Shown here: piece by piece, positions 26,014 to 33,469 of the stretch
Layout: every line of letters starts with the position of its first letter
How positions within the stretch are numbered: position 1 is the first letter of the stretch
NCBI GenBank assembly: GCA_045578465.1
Contig: JAZNKJ010000030.1
Coordinates: 6,381-70,380 of the forward strand
Direction of reading: 5' to 3'
Source of the DNA: SIG454 sp045578465
GTDB taxonomy: Bacteria > Bacillota > Clostridia > Monoglobales > Monoglobaceae
DNA length: 64,000 nt
Notes under the pieces: generated by a model
The model's database searches: none
What the model saw: only the letters and a program-made list of their open reading frames with translations
Told to the model about the DNA's origin: nothing
Translations under genes and position numbers: made by a program

Positions 26014-27885
26014 ATGACAAGAAAAATTTTGGCAGTAGTGCTATCATTTATGTTAGTGCTCTCTTCTGTAGGGGTATTTGCAGAAGAAATTTCAAACGGA
26101 GAAGCTATACAGGATGTAATAGAAGACACAACAGAGGATATCCTCGGGGATGAAACCACAAGCGACGAAACCACAGGCGATGACACCACAGGCGGCGATA
26201 CTACAGGAGATGACACCACAGGAGATGACACAACAGGCGACGACACCACAGGAGATGACACAACGGATGGCGACACCACCGAAGATGACACAACGGATGG
26301 CGACACCACCGAAGATGGCAACTCTGATGTTCTTGTAAGCGAAGAAATGGTGGCGCTAAGAGATGCTATCGCGGAAAGAATCAAGGACACAGCTGACGGC
26401 TGGACTGCCGTTGATATGATGCTTTATGAAAAGATTGAGGGAACAGCGGCAAGTATGCCCGATGAAACAAAGGAAGAAATAATTGCGGCTTATATAGAAG
26501 AGGCCACAAGAGTTGATGAAGAAAACCCTGTAACAGTATCAGACAGAGCAAGAATTGAAATTGTTCTTAAAGCGTTAGGAATAGACAGCAGTGAGCTTTA
26601 TAAAGAAGGAAGCAAAAAAGCATTTGATAACGCAAAAGCTCTTCGAAAGGCAGATGTAACATCAAGCGGACATTATGCAGCACCATACATACTTCTTGCA
26701 AATCTTCAAGGCAATTTAGACCTTGCTGATGAGCAGATTGAAACTCTTATCGAATTGCTTTATGCAAACTGCCAAAGCGGAACATTCGGCTATGAATGGG
26801 ACGGGGTTTCATATCCTGACTATGACACAGCAAGCACAGTCATAACTGCGCTTGTATCAATGGACAATGAGAACGAGATGGCGCAGGAAATGATAGATGC
26901 GGTAAAGAATAGCCTTAGAGAAAATATTATGGAATCTGGCTCATTCGGAAGTGCAAACACAGACGCTATGGTAATAATAAGCTGGATTACTATGGGGGAA
27001 AACCCTGCGGACTTAAAGCATCCGGAAAGCGGAAATAGTGTAGTCGACGGACTTTTAACCTATGTTAATGAAACAAACGACGGCTTTACATTCTGGGGAG
27101 AAGAAAACTATCTTGCCACAGAGCAGGCATTCAGAGCATTGGTTGCAATGTCGTTATACGACGATGAAGCCTATAACATATATGATTTTTCTGACAATGA
27201 AACGGTGCACGGCGGAGAAAAACCAAAGCGTCCATCAGGCGGTGGCGGAAGTCGATATGAGGAACCTGACGAAGAGAAACAGGAAGAACAGCAGACAGAA
27301 ACACAGAAAGAGCCTGAAAATACAGACAATAAGGAACAGGAAAAACCTCTTGCTCCCGTAGAATTTTCCGATACAAAAGGTCATTGGGGAAGCGATGCTA
27401 TTGAATATGTAGCAAGCAGAGGAATTATGAAAGGCGTTGCGGATAAGTCTTTCGCTCCTGATACCAAGATTACCCGCGCGGAAGTTATCGTTATGCTCCA
27501 CAGATTAGCAGGAGAAGAAACCCTGGAAAAAGAAGTTTCATTTATGGATGTTATGGATGACAGCTGGTTTAAAAATGCGGTTATCTGGGCAAACGAAATG
27601 GGTATTGCAAAAGGTAACGGAGATGGAACTTTTGGTGCCGGGGATGAAATAAACAGAGAACAGTTTATTGTTTTCGCATACAGATTTGCAAATCCGTCAA
27701 AAGACGATGCCTATGCGGAAGAAATTGAAGACGCATCCCCTTGGGCATACGATGCTCTTTCCTGGGCGAAAAATAATGGGATTATAGTCGGTCGGGATAA
27801 TGGAGACCTGGCTCCGCAGGCCAATATAACCAGGGCGGAAGCGGCTACAATATTTATGAGATTTTTAGAGCTTAAAGGAATTTAA
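26014..27885 (+). CDS. secreted SLH-domain protein with transcobalamin-like alpha-toroid domain
   Basis: A 623-residue surface protein. It has a signal peptide (MTRKILAVVLSFMLVLSSVG, cleavage near 23), a Thr/Asp/Gly repeat linker (about 45-100), and an alpha-helical domain (about 105-390). A charged Glu/Lys/Pro linker and three SLH repeats follow (about 448-505, 508-562, 572-623). The helical domain has the repeated pattern of squalene-cyclase/cobalamin-binding toroids (SGTFGYEWDGVSYPDYDTAS, GSFGSANTDAMVIISW, FLATEQAFRALVAM-like). SLH repeats bind cell-wall polymers. It sits directly behind a cobalamin riboswitch and before a DUF4430 lipoprotein, so B12 capture is the inferred role; homology to transcobalamin is inferred by pattern. 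Confidence 0.75.
   Translation: MTRKILAVVLSFMLVLSSVGVFAEEISNGEAIQDVIEDTTEDILGDETTSDETTGDDTTGGDTTGDDTTGDDTTGDDTTGDDTTDGDTTEDDTTDGDTTEDGNSDVLVSEEMVALRDAIAERIKDTADGWTAVDMMLYEKIEGTAASMPDETKEEIIAAYIEEATRVDEENPVTVSDRARIEIVLKALGIDSSELYKEGSKKAFDNAKALRKADVTSSGHYAAPYILLANLQGNLDLADEQIETLIELLYANCQSGTFGYEWDGVSYPDYDTASTVITALVSMDNENEMAQEMIDAVKNSLRENIMESGSFGSANTDAMVIISWITMGENPADLKHPESGNSVVDGLLTYVNETNDGFTFWGEENYLATEQAFRALVAMSLYDDEAYNIYDFSDNETVHGGEKPKRPSGGGGSRYEEPDEEKQEEQQTETQKEPENTDNKEQEKPLAPVEFSDTKGHWGSDAIEYVASRGIMKGVADKSFAPDTKITRAEVIVMLHRLAGEETLEKEVSFMDVMDDSWFKNAVIWANEMGIAKGNGDGTFGAGDEINREQFIVFAYRFANPSKDDAYAEEIEDASPWAYDALSWAKNNGIIVGRDNGDLAPQANITRAEAATIFMRFLELKGI
26150..26325 (+). repeat. tandem Thr-Asp-Gly coding repeat
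   Basis: Degenerate 15-18 bp units (such as GGAGATGACACCACA) coding for repeated GDDTT/GDTTED. It forms a flexible acidic linker between the signal peptide and the helical domain and is likely to vary in copy number. Confidence 0.85.
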
Positions 27886-27886
27886 A

Positions 27887-28480
27887 ATGAAAAAGAGTAA
27901 TAAGTTTTTTGCACTTTTCATTTCCGCTTTGCTTATTATAAGCCTTTATGGCTGTGGCGGAAAAGACGAGGTTAAAAAGACGGATATAATATCGGATAAA
28001 ACAGTTATTTCCAATGAAATCGAGGACGAAAACAAAGAAGTTGAAGCTTTGGAAGAAAGTCCTAAAAAGGAAAAAGAAACTCCTTCGAAAGAAGAGGAGC
28101 AACTCGTTTGCACTCTTACGGTGGATTACAGCGACATATTTGAAGATATTTCATCCCTGAAAAAAGAGAAACAATACTTACTTTCAGAGAGCGGGATTGT
28201 TCTTTCGTTAAATGAAACTGAATTTTCCGATGGAGAAAGTGTTTTTGATGTGTTAAAGCGTGAGCTTGATAAAGCAGGGATAACTCTTAAATATTCCCAA
28301 ATGCCCATAGGCAATAATGTATATATAGAGGGCATTGATAATATTTGCGAGTTTGATTGCGGGAAAAGTTCAGGCTGGCTTTATACAGTAAATGGTGAAC
28401 ATCCGATGCTTTCCAGCTCACAGTATAAGCTTAAAGCGGGAGATAGAGTTAATTTTATTTATAAAAGAAAGGCCTATTAA
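27887..28480 (+). CDS. DUF4430 (transcobalamin C-terminal-like) lipoprotein
   Basis: A 197-residue lipoprotein with signal MKKSNKFFALFISALLIISL and lipobox Cys in LYGCGG, then a charged Lys/Glu linker (30-75). The C-terminal DUF4430 domain (about 110-197) is recognisable from DGESVFDVLKRELDKAGI, then YIEGIDNICEFDCGKSSGW, LYTVNGEHP, and LKAGDRVNFIYKR. In animal intrinsic factor and transcobalamin the equivalent C-terminal domain closes over B12. The gene begins one base after the stop codon of the SLH gene, under the same riboswitch. It probably sits in the membrane as the second half of a split cobalamin binder. Confidence 0.8.
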   Translation: MKKSNKFFALFISALLIISLYGCGGKDEVKKTDIISDKTVISNEIEDENKEVEALEESPKKEKETPSKEEEQLVCTLTVDYSDIFEDISSLKKEKQYLLSESGIVLSLNETEFSDGESVFDVLKRELDKAGITLKYSQMPIGNNVYIEGIDNICEFDCGKSSGWLYTVNGEHPMLSSSQYKLKAGDRVNFIYKRKAY

Positions 28481-28487
28481 ATAACAC

Positions 28488-28520
28488 AAAAAGGAGAGGC
28501 AAACCTCTCCTTTTTAGTTT
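28488..28520 (+). terminator. terminator of the riboswitch operon
   Basis: Perfect 12-bp stem AAAAAGGAGAGG/CCTCTCCTTTTT (28488-28515) with a 4-nt loop, followed by AGTTTTTATTTTT. Confidence 0.92.
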
Positions 28521-28537
28521 TTATTTTTAAAAAATAC

Positions 28538-28566
28538 TTTACAAACGAAAAAAAGTATGATAGAAT
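28538..28566 (+). promoter_or_regulatory. promoter of tRNA-Ala
   Basis: TTTACA (28538-28543), 17 bp, TAGAAT (28561-28566); the tRNA begins 12 bp later. Confidence 0.75.
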
Positions 28567-28578
28567 ATATTTTGTTGT

Positions 28579-28654
28579 GGGGGTATAGCTCAGTTGGGAG
28601 AGCACCTGCCTTGCAAGCAGGGGGTCAAGAGTTCGACTCTCTTTATCTCCACCA
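28579..28654 (+). tRNA. tRNA-Ala (anticodon TGC)
   Basis: The 76-nt sequence starts GGGGGTATAGCTCAGTTGGG and has anticodon arm CCTGCCTTGCAAGCAGG with TGC in the loop. It ends TATCTCCACCA with encoded CCA. Acceptor pairing includes two G-T wobbles. Confidence 0.95.
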
Positions 28655-28656
28655 CG

Positions 28657-28689
28657 TCGAAGCAAAGTTCGCTTTGCTTCGATTTTTTT
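28657..28689 (+). terminator. terminator of tRNA-Ala
   Basis: Perfect 11-bp stem TCGAAGCAAAG/CTTTGCTTCGA around a TTCG tetraloop, followed by seven T. Confidence 0.95.
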
Positions 28690-28723
28690 ATACAAAAAAT
28701 CATACGCTCGCTTCCTTGCGTCT

Positions 28724-28809
28724 CCTTTTTCGCAAAAAGGCACGCTCGGTTTACCTGCTCATTTGTAAACGCATTCGCGACGGTTCTCTGTCGCTACCAC
28801 CTTTTTGCG
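28724..28809. repeat. structured intergenic sequence with nested and alternative stems
   Basis: CGCAAAAAGG (28731-28740) pairs with CCTTTTTGCG (28800-28809). It encloses GTTTAC/GTAAAC and GCGAC/GTCGC hairpins, a three-way-junction layout. The AAAAAGG arm can instead pair with CCTTTTT just upstream (28724-28730). No gene overlaps it. Confidence 0.5.
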
Positions 28810-28825
28810 ATAGAGCATGTGCTTA

Positions 28826-28860
28826 CCTAAAAAGACCTGCCAATTCGGCAGGTCTTTATT
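28826..28860. terminator. terminator of the DHHW/MBOAT operon
   Basis: Stem AAAGACCTGCC/GGCAGGTCTTT (28831-28857) with a 5-nt loop. On the minus strand it is followed by T5, directly after the stop codon of the gene at 28861. Confidence 0.88.
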
Positions 28861-30021
28861 TTACAAAATTTTATTTATTGCACCGATATAATCTGTAAAG
28901 GTTGTTGAGAAAACATAGTTCACAACAAGAAGTTCGTCAATGTCATATGCAGCTTTCAAAAGGTCAATCTTTCCGTAATAGCTTCTCGGGTCGATAACTA
29001 AAATTTCTTCATAGTTTTCTGTAAGAAGCGGAAGAAGAGCATTTGCATAAGAATCCTTTATAACAAGCAAGGTTTTTCCGTTTTTGTTGTTGGTTTCAAT
29101 TCTTGCAAAGGCATGATCCCCACCCATAAAGATGCTGTATAAAGCAGGGGCAGAGGGGTCAGGAATTGAATAAATCTTCGGTTGATAAGAAACAATATTT
29201 CCCTCAGCATCAGGGCCTTTTGCTTGTATGGTATAGTTTTCTTTTCCCATAAAATATTCAATATCGTCGGCATATTTGCTGTATGTCGGCTCGTTTGCCT
29301 GATTATATAAATACCCCAAAAATCCACCCAGCTTTTCGTGTTTTAAGTCGTTGAGAGGAGTTGCTTTATCCCCTTTTGCTGCCATTAAATCCTCATAAGC
29401 AAGATATGCGCCTCGCTGAGTCCAATGGTGGTCGGTTTTAAAGTAGATATAGTCCCCTTTGTTTTCCTTTAAGCTGTCGTAAATATTAACGGTTTTAAAG
29501 CCTTTAAGACCACCGTAGATGTTATCAATAGTTTCTTTTTGACTGTCGGCGTAGTGTCTGTATTCGCTCTCGTCAAACTCAAGCTGAGTGGGAGCGAGCA
29601 TTATATATTTTTCGCAGTCAAGCTTCTCAGAAAGCTTATTTAAAGCGGAAATATATTCTCTCTCGGCGTCTTTATTTGCCTTAAAGACTTCCATTATTTT
29701 GCCGTTACTCAAAACCAGCTTTCCGCCGCTTGCCAGGGTAACAACCTTTTCGGATTCATCTTTTTCAATGCCCTTTAACTTGTCAAGCTTTGTCCCCAGC
29801 TCAACAAAATAACTGCGAAAGCCTACCTTGTCTGTAAGATAGGTTTCAAAATCCGTTGTAAAGGAGCCGAAGAAGATGTTTTCAAAACTTACCTCAGGCA
29901 TTTCGGCAAGAGGTCTGTTTTCCTTTTCTGATGCCCTCTCATCTTTCGGAAGGACAACAACGAACAAGAAGAAGAAAAGAAGAAGGGCGATAAAAGTTAT
30001 TGAAGTGATTTTTGCTTTCAT
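28861..30021 (-). CDS. DHHW family (AlgX/AlgJ-like) acetylation-associated protein
   Basis: A 386-residue protein with an N-terminal membrane anchor (about 5-25) and an extracellular SGNH/GDSL-like domain. The motif TDHHWTQRGAYLAYEDL (Asp-His pair, about residues 197-213) names the family, and KDSYANALLPLL supplies the later Ser/Asp region. Such proteins partner with AlgI-type MBOAT enzymes in O-acetylation of exported or wall polysaccharides. The MBOAT gene is 12 bp upstream on the same strand, which supports that role. The polymer substrate is unknown. Confidence 0.85.
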   Translation of the reverse strand: MKAKITSITFIALLLFFFLFVVVLPKDERASEKENRPLAEMPEVSFENIFFGSFTTDFETYLTDKVGFRSYFVELGTKLDKLKGIEKDESEKVVTLASGGKLVLSNGKIMEVFKANKDAEREYISALNKLSEKLDCEKYIMLAPTQLEFDESEYRHYADSQKETIDNIYGGLKGFKTVNIYDSLKENKGDYIYFKTDHHWTQRGAYLAYEDLMAAKGDKATPLNDLKHEKLGGFLGYLYNQANEPTYSKYADDIEYFMGKENYTIQAKGPDAEGNIVSYQPKIYSIPDPSAPALYSIFMGGDHAFARIETNNKNGKTLLVIKDSYANALLPLLTENYEEILVIDPRSYYGKIDLLKAAYDIDELLVVNYVFSTTFTDYIGAINKIL

Positions 30022-30033
30022 ACCTTTCCCTCC

Positions 30034-31428
30034 TTAAAATCTGAAATATAAAAACGGGTTGTAAGTATCTTTAACCAAAAGAGTGAAGCACACAAGGAAA
30101 ACTGCTATGATACTTACGGGGAGCAAAACAGAATATAAAGTGTTGCTCTTTGCCCTTATTTTGCGAGCAATAAAACGAACAAGCGGTGTTGAGCAGATAA
30201 AGAGAAGAATTATGAGCCAGATATTAGACATCGCCTGATATTCTGCCATAATGTTCATTCCGCGTGGATTCTGACCAAAGGCGGCAAGAAGATATTCTTT
30301 AAGCCTTCCTAAATCCGTAAAGTAGAAAAGCATCCATCCACCAAGAACAATTAAATTGCTGTATATAAGGCGGATAAATGAGGGGACTTTCTCCCAGAAC
30401 TTAAAGAGAAGCTTTTTCTCAATAATGAGCCATAAACCGTAGTAAAGCCCCCAAAGGATAAAGTTCCAGCTTGCTCCGTGCCAGAAGCCTGTTAAGAACC
30501 AGACTACGAAAATGTTAAGGAGCTGGTGGCGTCTGTTTCCGCCAAGGGGAATATAAACATAGTCACGGAAGAATGTTCCAAGGGACATATGCCATCTTCT
30601 CCAGAATTCGGTTATGCTCTTTGACATATATGGATAATCAAAGTTTTCCTTAAACTTAAAGCCAAAGAAATGCCCAAGTCCGATTGCCATATCGCTGTAA
30701 CCTGAGAAGTCGAAATAAATCTGGAACGCATACATAATAATTCCAAGCCACGCCCCGAAAGAAGAAAGGTTTGTCATATCTGTTCCAAGGAGTGCGTCAA
30801 CAACCTTTCCTGCGCTGTTGGCAAGGATTATCTTTTTGAACATACCCTGAGTAAAGCGGATTACGCCGTATTCAAAGTCCTTTGCGGTGGTTGTTCTGTG
30901 GTTTATCTGCTTTTCAATATCAACATAGCGGACAATAGGTCCTGCCACAAGCTGAGGGAACATTGTTACATAGAGAAGAAATTTGTAGTAGGATTTTTGA
31001 AGCCCTGCCTCTCCTCTGTATGCGTCAATAACATAGGATAAAATCTGGAATGTGTAGAAAGAAATTCCAAGAGGAAGAGCGAAGCCTCCAAACTCAATTC
31101 CAAATCCGAAAAGGGCGTTTATATTTGATACAAAAAAGCCTGTATACTTAAAAACTCCAAGAAGACCAATGTCAATGACGATTGCACCTATAAGTGAAAG
31201 CTTTGCCCCGATTTTACCACGCCATTTTGTAACCCCAAAGCCTGCTATGTATCCCACAAATGCACTGAAAAGCATATTGAGAACTAAGATTGGCTCTCCC
31301 CAGGCATAGAAGATTAAAGATGCAATAAGGAGAATAATGTTACGCCAGGTAATGTTTTTATTTAAGAAATAAAGCCCAAGAGTTATGGGCAGGAATAATC
31401 CCAATGAAAGAAGACTTGAAAAAACCAA
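30034..31428 (-). CDS. MBOAT family O-acyltransferase (AlgI/PatA-like)
   Basis: Polytopic membrane acyltransferase of 464 residues with about ten hydrophobic segments. It moves acetyl groups across the membrane for polysaccharide O-acetylation. Family landmarks are FPLGISFYTFQILSYVIDAY-like (PLGISFYTFQILSYVIDAYR), FFRDYVYIPLGGNR, and WFLTGFWHGASWNFILWGLY with the catalytic His. It forms a two-gene operon with the DHHW protein. A consensus promoter lies 38-66 bp upstream. Confidence 0.92.
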   Translation of the reverse strand: MVFSSLLSLGLFLPITLGLYFLNKNITWRNIILLIASLIFYAWGEPILVLNMLFSAFVGYIAGFGVTKWRGKIGAKLSLIGAIVIDIGLLGVFKYTGFFVSNINALFGFGIEFGGFALPLGISFYTFQILSYVIDAYRGEAGLQKSYYKFLLYVTMFPQLVAGPIVRYVDIEKQINHRTTTAKDFEYGVIRFTQGMFKKIILANSAGKVVDALLGTDMTNLSSFGAWLGIIMYAFQIYFDFSGYSDMAIGLGHFFGFKFKENFDYPYMSKSITEFWRRWHMSLGTFFRDYVYIPLGGNRRHQLLNIFVVWFLTGFWHGASWNFILWGLYYGLWLIIEKKLLFKFWEKVPSFIRLIYSNLIVLGGWMLFYFTDLGRLKEYLLAAFGQNPRGMNIMAEYQAMSNIWLIILLFICSTPLVRFIARKIRAKSNTLYSVLLPVSIIAVFLVCFTLLVKDTYNPFLYFRF

Positions 31429-31465
31429 GTTTACAACCCCTTTCTCTAAATTTCAATACCATTTA

Positions 31466-31494
31466 ATTATACTTTGAGGGGCGAATTTTGTCAA
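31466..31494 (-). promoter_or_regulatory. consensus promoter of the MBOAT/DHHW operon
   Basis: On the minus strand: TTGACA (31494-31489), 17 bp, TATAAT (31471-31466). Confidence 0.88.
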
Positions 31495-31508
31495 GGGAAA
31501 GCCAAATA

Positions 31509-31537
31509 AAAAAGGAAGGTGTTTAGCCTTCCTTTTT
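31509..31537 (-). terminator. terminator of the ABC exporter operon
   Basis: Stem AAAAAGGAAGG/CCTTCCTTTTT with a 7-nt loop, just after the stop codon at 31544 on the minus strand, with T6 following. Confidence 0.9.
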
Positions 31538-31543
31538 GTGTTT

Positions 31544-33469
31544 TTATTGCAGCTCGAATGCGCCCGTATAAAGCTGATAATATTTGCCTTTCTGGGCGAT
31601 TAAGTCGTCGTGAGTTCCTCGTTCTATAATTCTTCCCTGCTCCATAACCATAATAACATCAGAGTTTTTAACAGTTGATAAGCGGTGGGCGATAACGAAA
31701 ACTGTTCTGCCTTTCATAAGTGAGTCCATTCCTCTTTGAACGATTGCCTCTGTTCGGGTGTCAATAGAGGAGGTTGCCTCATCCAAAATCATAACAGGCG
31801 GGTCTGCAACGGCAGCTCTTGCAATTGAGATAAGCTGGCGCTGACCTTGGGAGAGGTTTGAGCCGTTATTTGAAAGCATTGTTTCATAACCATCAGGAAG
31901 TCTTGTTATAAAATCGTCTGCTCCCGCAAGCTTTGCCGCATCAATACATTCTTCGTCGGTGGCGTCAAGGTTTCCGTAGCGGATGTTATCCATAACTGTT
32001 CCCGTAAATAGGTTTGTGTCCTGCAAAACTATGCCAAGGCTTCGTCTTAAATCGGACTTTTTAATCTTGTTTATATTTATTCCGTCATAGCGGATTTTCC
32101 CGTCCTCAATATCATAAAAACGGTTGATAAGGTTGGTTATGGTGGTCTTTCCTGCACCTGTTGCACCAACAAAAGCTACCTTTTGTCCCGGCTCTGCATA
32201 AACATTTATGTCGTGGAGAACGGTCTTGTCCTCTGTGTAACCAAATGTTGCATCCACAATACGAACATCTCCTTTAAGCGGAGTGTAGGTTAATGTGCCG
32301 TCGCCGTGAGGATGCTTCCAAGCCCACTGACCCGTATGATGCTTTGTCTCTGTAACCTTGCCATCTTCCGAAATCTTGGCGTTAACCAAAGTGACATAAC
32401 CCTCGTCATCCTCAGGAAGTTCATCCATAAGAGTAAAGATTCGGTCTGCACCTGCGCATCCCATAACGATTGAGTTAATCTGCTGGGAAAGCTGGTTGAC
32501 ATTTCCCGTAAACTGCTTGGTCATATTAAGGAAAGGAACAACAATGCTTATGCCAAATGGAAGCCCTGAAATGCTGAAATTCGGAGCTTTTGTAACAATG
32601 AAAAGTCCGCCTGCAACGGCCATAATAACATATAAAATGTTGCCGATATTCTGAATAATCGGGCCTAAAACATTGGCATAGGAATGGGCTTTCTTGCTGT
32701 CATTATAAAGCTCCTCATTAATTTTATCAAAGTCCTTCTGACATTCTTCCTCGTGGCAGAAAACCTTGATAACCTTCTGGCCGTTCATCATTTCCTGAAT
32801 ATATCCTTCGGTTTGACCGAGAGAAATCTGCTGACGAATGAAATATTTTGAAGAACCGCCACCTGCTTTTTTGGTAACGATGGTCATAAGAACAACACCT
32901 AAAAGCACAATGAGGGTCATCCAGATGCTGAAATAAAGCATTGCGAAAAGCACACCGATAACAACGGAGCCTGCTCTTAAAAGTGCAGGGAGAGATTGTG
33001 AAATGAGCTGACGGAGAGTGTCAATGTCGTTTGTATAATGGCTCATTATGTCCCCGTGCTTGTGTGTATCGAAATAGCGGATAGGAAGCCTTTGCATTCC
33101 CTTAAACATTGAAATACGAAGCTTTGACAAGAACCCTTGGGTTATAACCGCCGTAAGCTGTGTGTTAAGAACGGCAGCTATAAGAGAGATAACATAAAGA
33201 ATTCCCACAAAAATAAGGTATCTGAGAATTTCCGGTCTGGCAACTGCCCATGAGCCTGTCTCGCTGTTGATTTTTATGCAGTCTAAAACCTTCTGCAAAA
33301 CAAAGTCCGGAATAACTGCAACAACTGCGGAGAACAGTATACAAAAAGCTGTGAATGGAACTAAAACGGGATAGAACTTAAAGAGGGTTTTTATAACTCT
33401 GCCAAGTGTTCCCTTTTTAGCCTTCTTAAAATCGGGGCGTCTTTTTGGCGCTTTACTTTGCTGTTTCAT
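31544..33469 (-). CDS. ABC exporter, canonical half (multidrug type)
   Basis: One half of a heterodimeric ABC exporter, about 641 residues: six membrane segments then an ATPase domain. Walker A GATGAGKTT, signature LSQGQRQL and Walker B MILDEATSSID with the catalytic Glu are intact. An extra stretch of about 40 residues sits between the membrane and ATPase parts (around YVTLVNAKISEDGKV to HTGQWAWKHPHGDG). The start at 33469 follows GGGGGTGA and overlaps the upstream gene by 17 bp. Regulated with its partner by the MarR gene upstream; likely drug or toxic-compound efflux. Confidence 0.9.
   Translation of the reverse strand: MKQQSKAPKRRPDFKKAKKGTLGRVIKTLFKFYPVLVPFTAFCILFSAVVAVIPDFVLQKVLDCIKINSETGSWAVARPEILRYLIFVGILYVISLIAAVLNTQLTAVITQGFLSKLRISMFKGMQRLPIRYFDTHKHGDIMSHYTNDIDTLRQLISQSLPALLRAGSVVIGVLFAMLYFSIWMTLIVLLGVVLMTIVTKKAGGGSSKYFIRQQISLGQTEGYIQEMMNGQKVIKVFCHEEECQKDFDKINEELYNDSKKAHSYANVLGPIIQNIGNILYVIMAVAGGLFIVTKAPNFSISGLPFGISIVVPFLNMTKQFTGNVNQLSQQINSIVMGCAGADRIFTLMDELPEDDEGYVTLVNAKISEDGKVTETKHHTGQWAWKHPHGDGTLTYTPLKGDVRIVDATFGYTEDKTVLHDINVYAEPGQKVAFVGATGAGKTTITNLINRFYDIEDGKIRYDGININKIKKSDLRRSLGIVLQDTNLFTGTVMDNIRYGNLDATDEECIDAAKLAGADDFITRLPDGYETMLSNNGSNLSQGQRQLISIARAAVADPPVMILDEATSSIDTRTEAIVQRGMDSLMKGRTVFVIAHRLSTVKNSDVIMVMEQGRIIERGTHDDLIAQKGKYYQLYTGAFELQ

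Noticed and set aside
25968..26390. A minus-strand frame coding for repeated VVSSP units
   Set aside because: It is the antisense of the Thr-Asp-Gly repeat of the surface protein; no ribosome binding site or family resemblance.
28557..28898. Plus-strand frames over the tRNA-Ala region
   Set aside because: They read through a tRNA and its terminator; the MGEHLPCKQG and SVGRAPALQAG patterns are typical translated tRNA.
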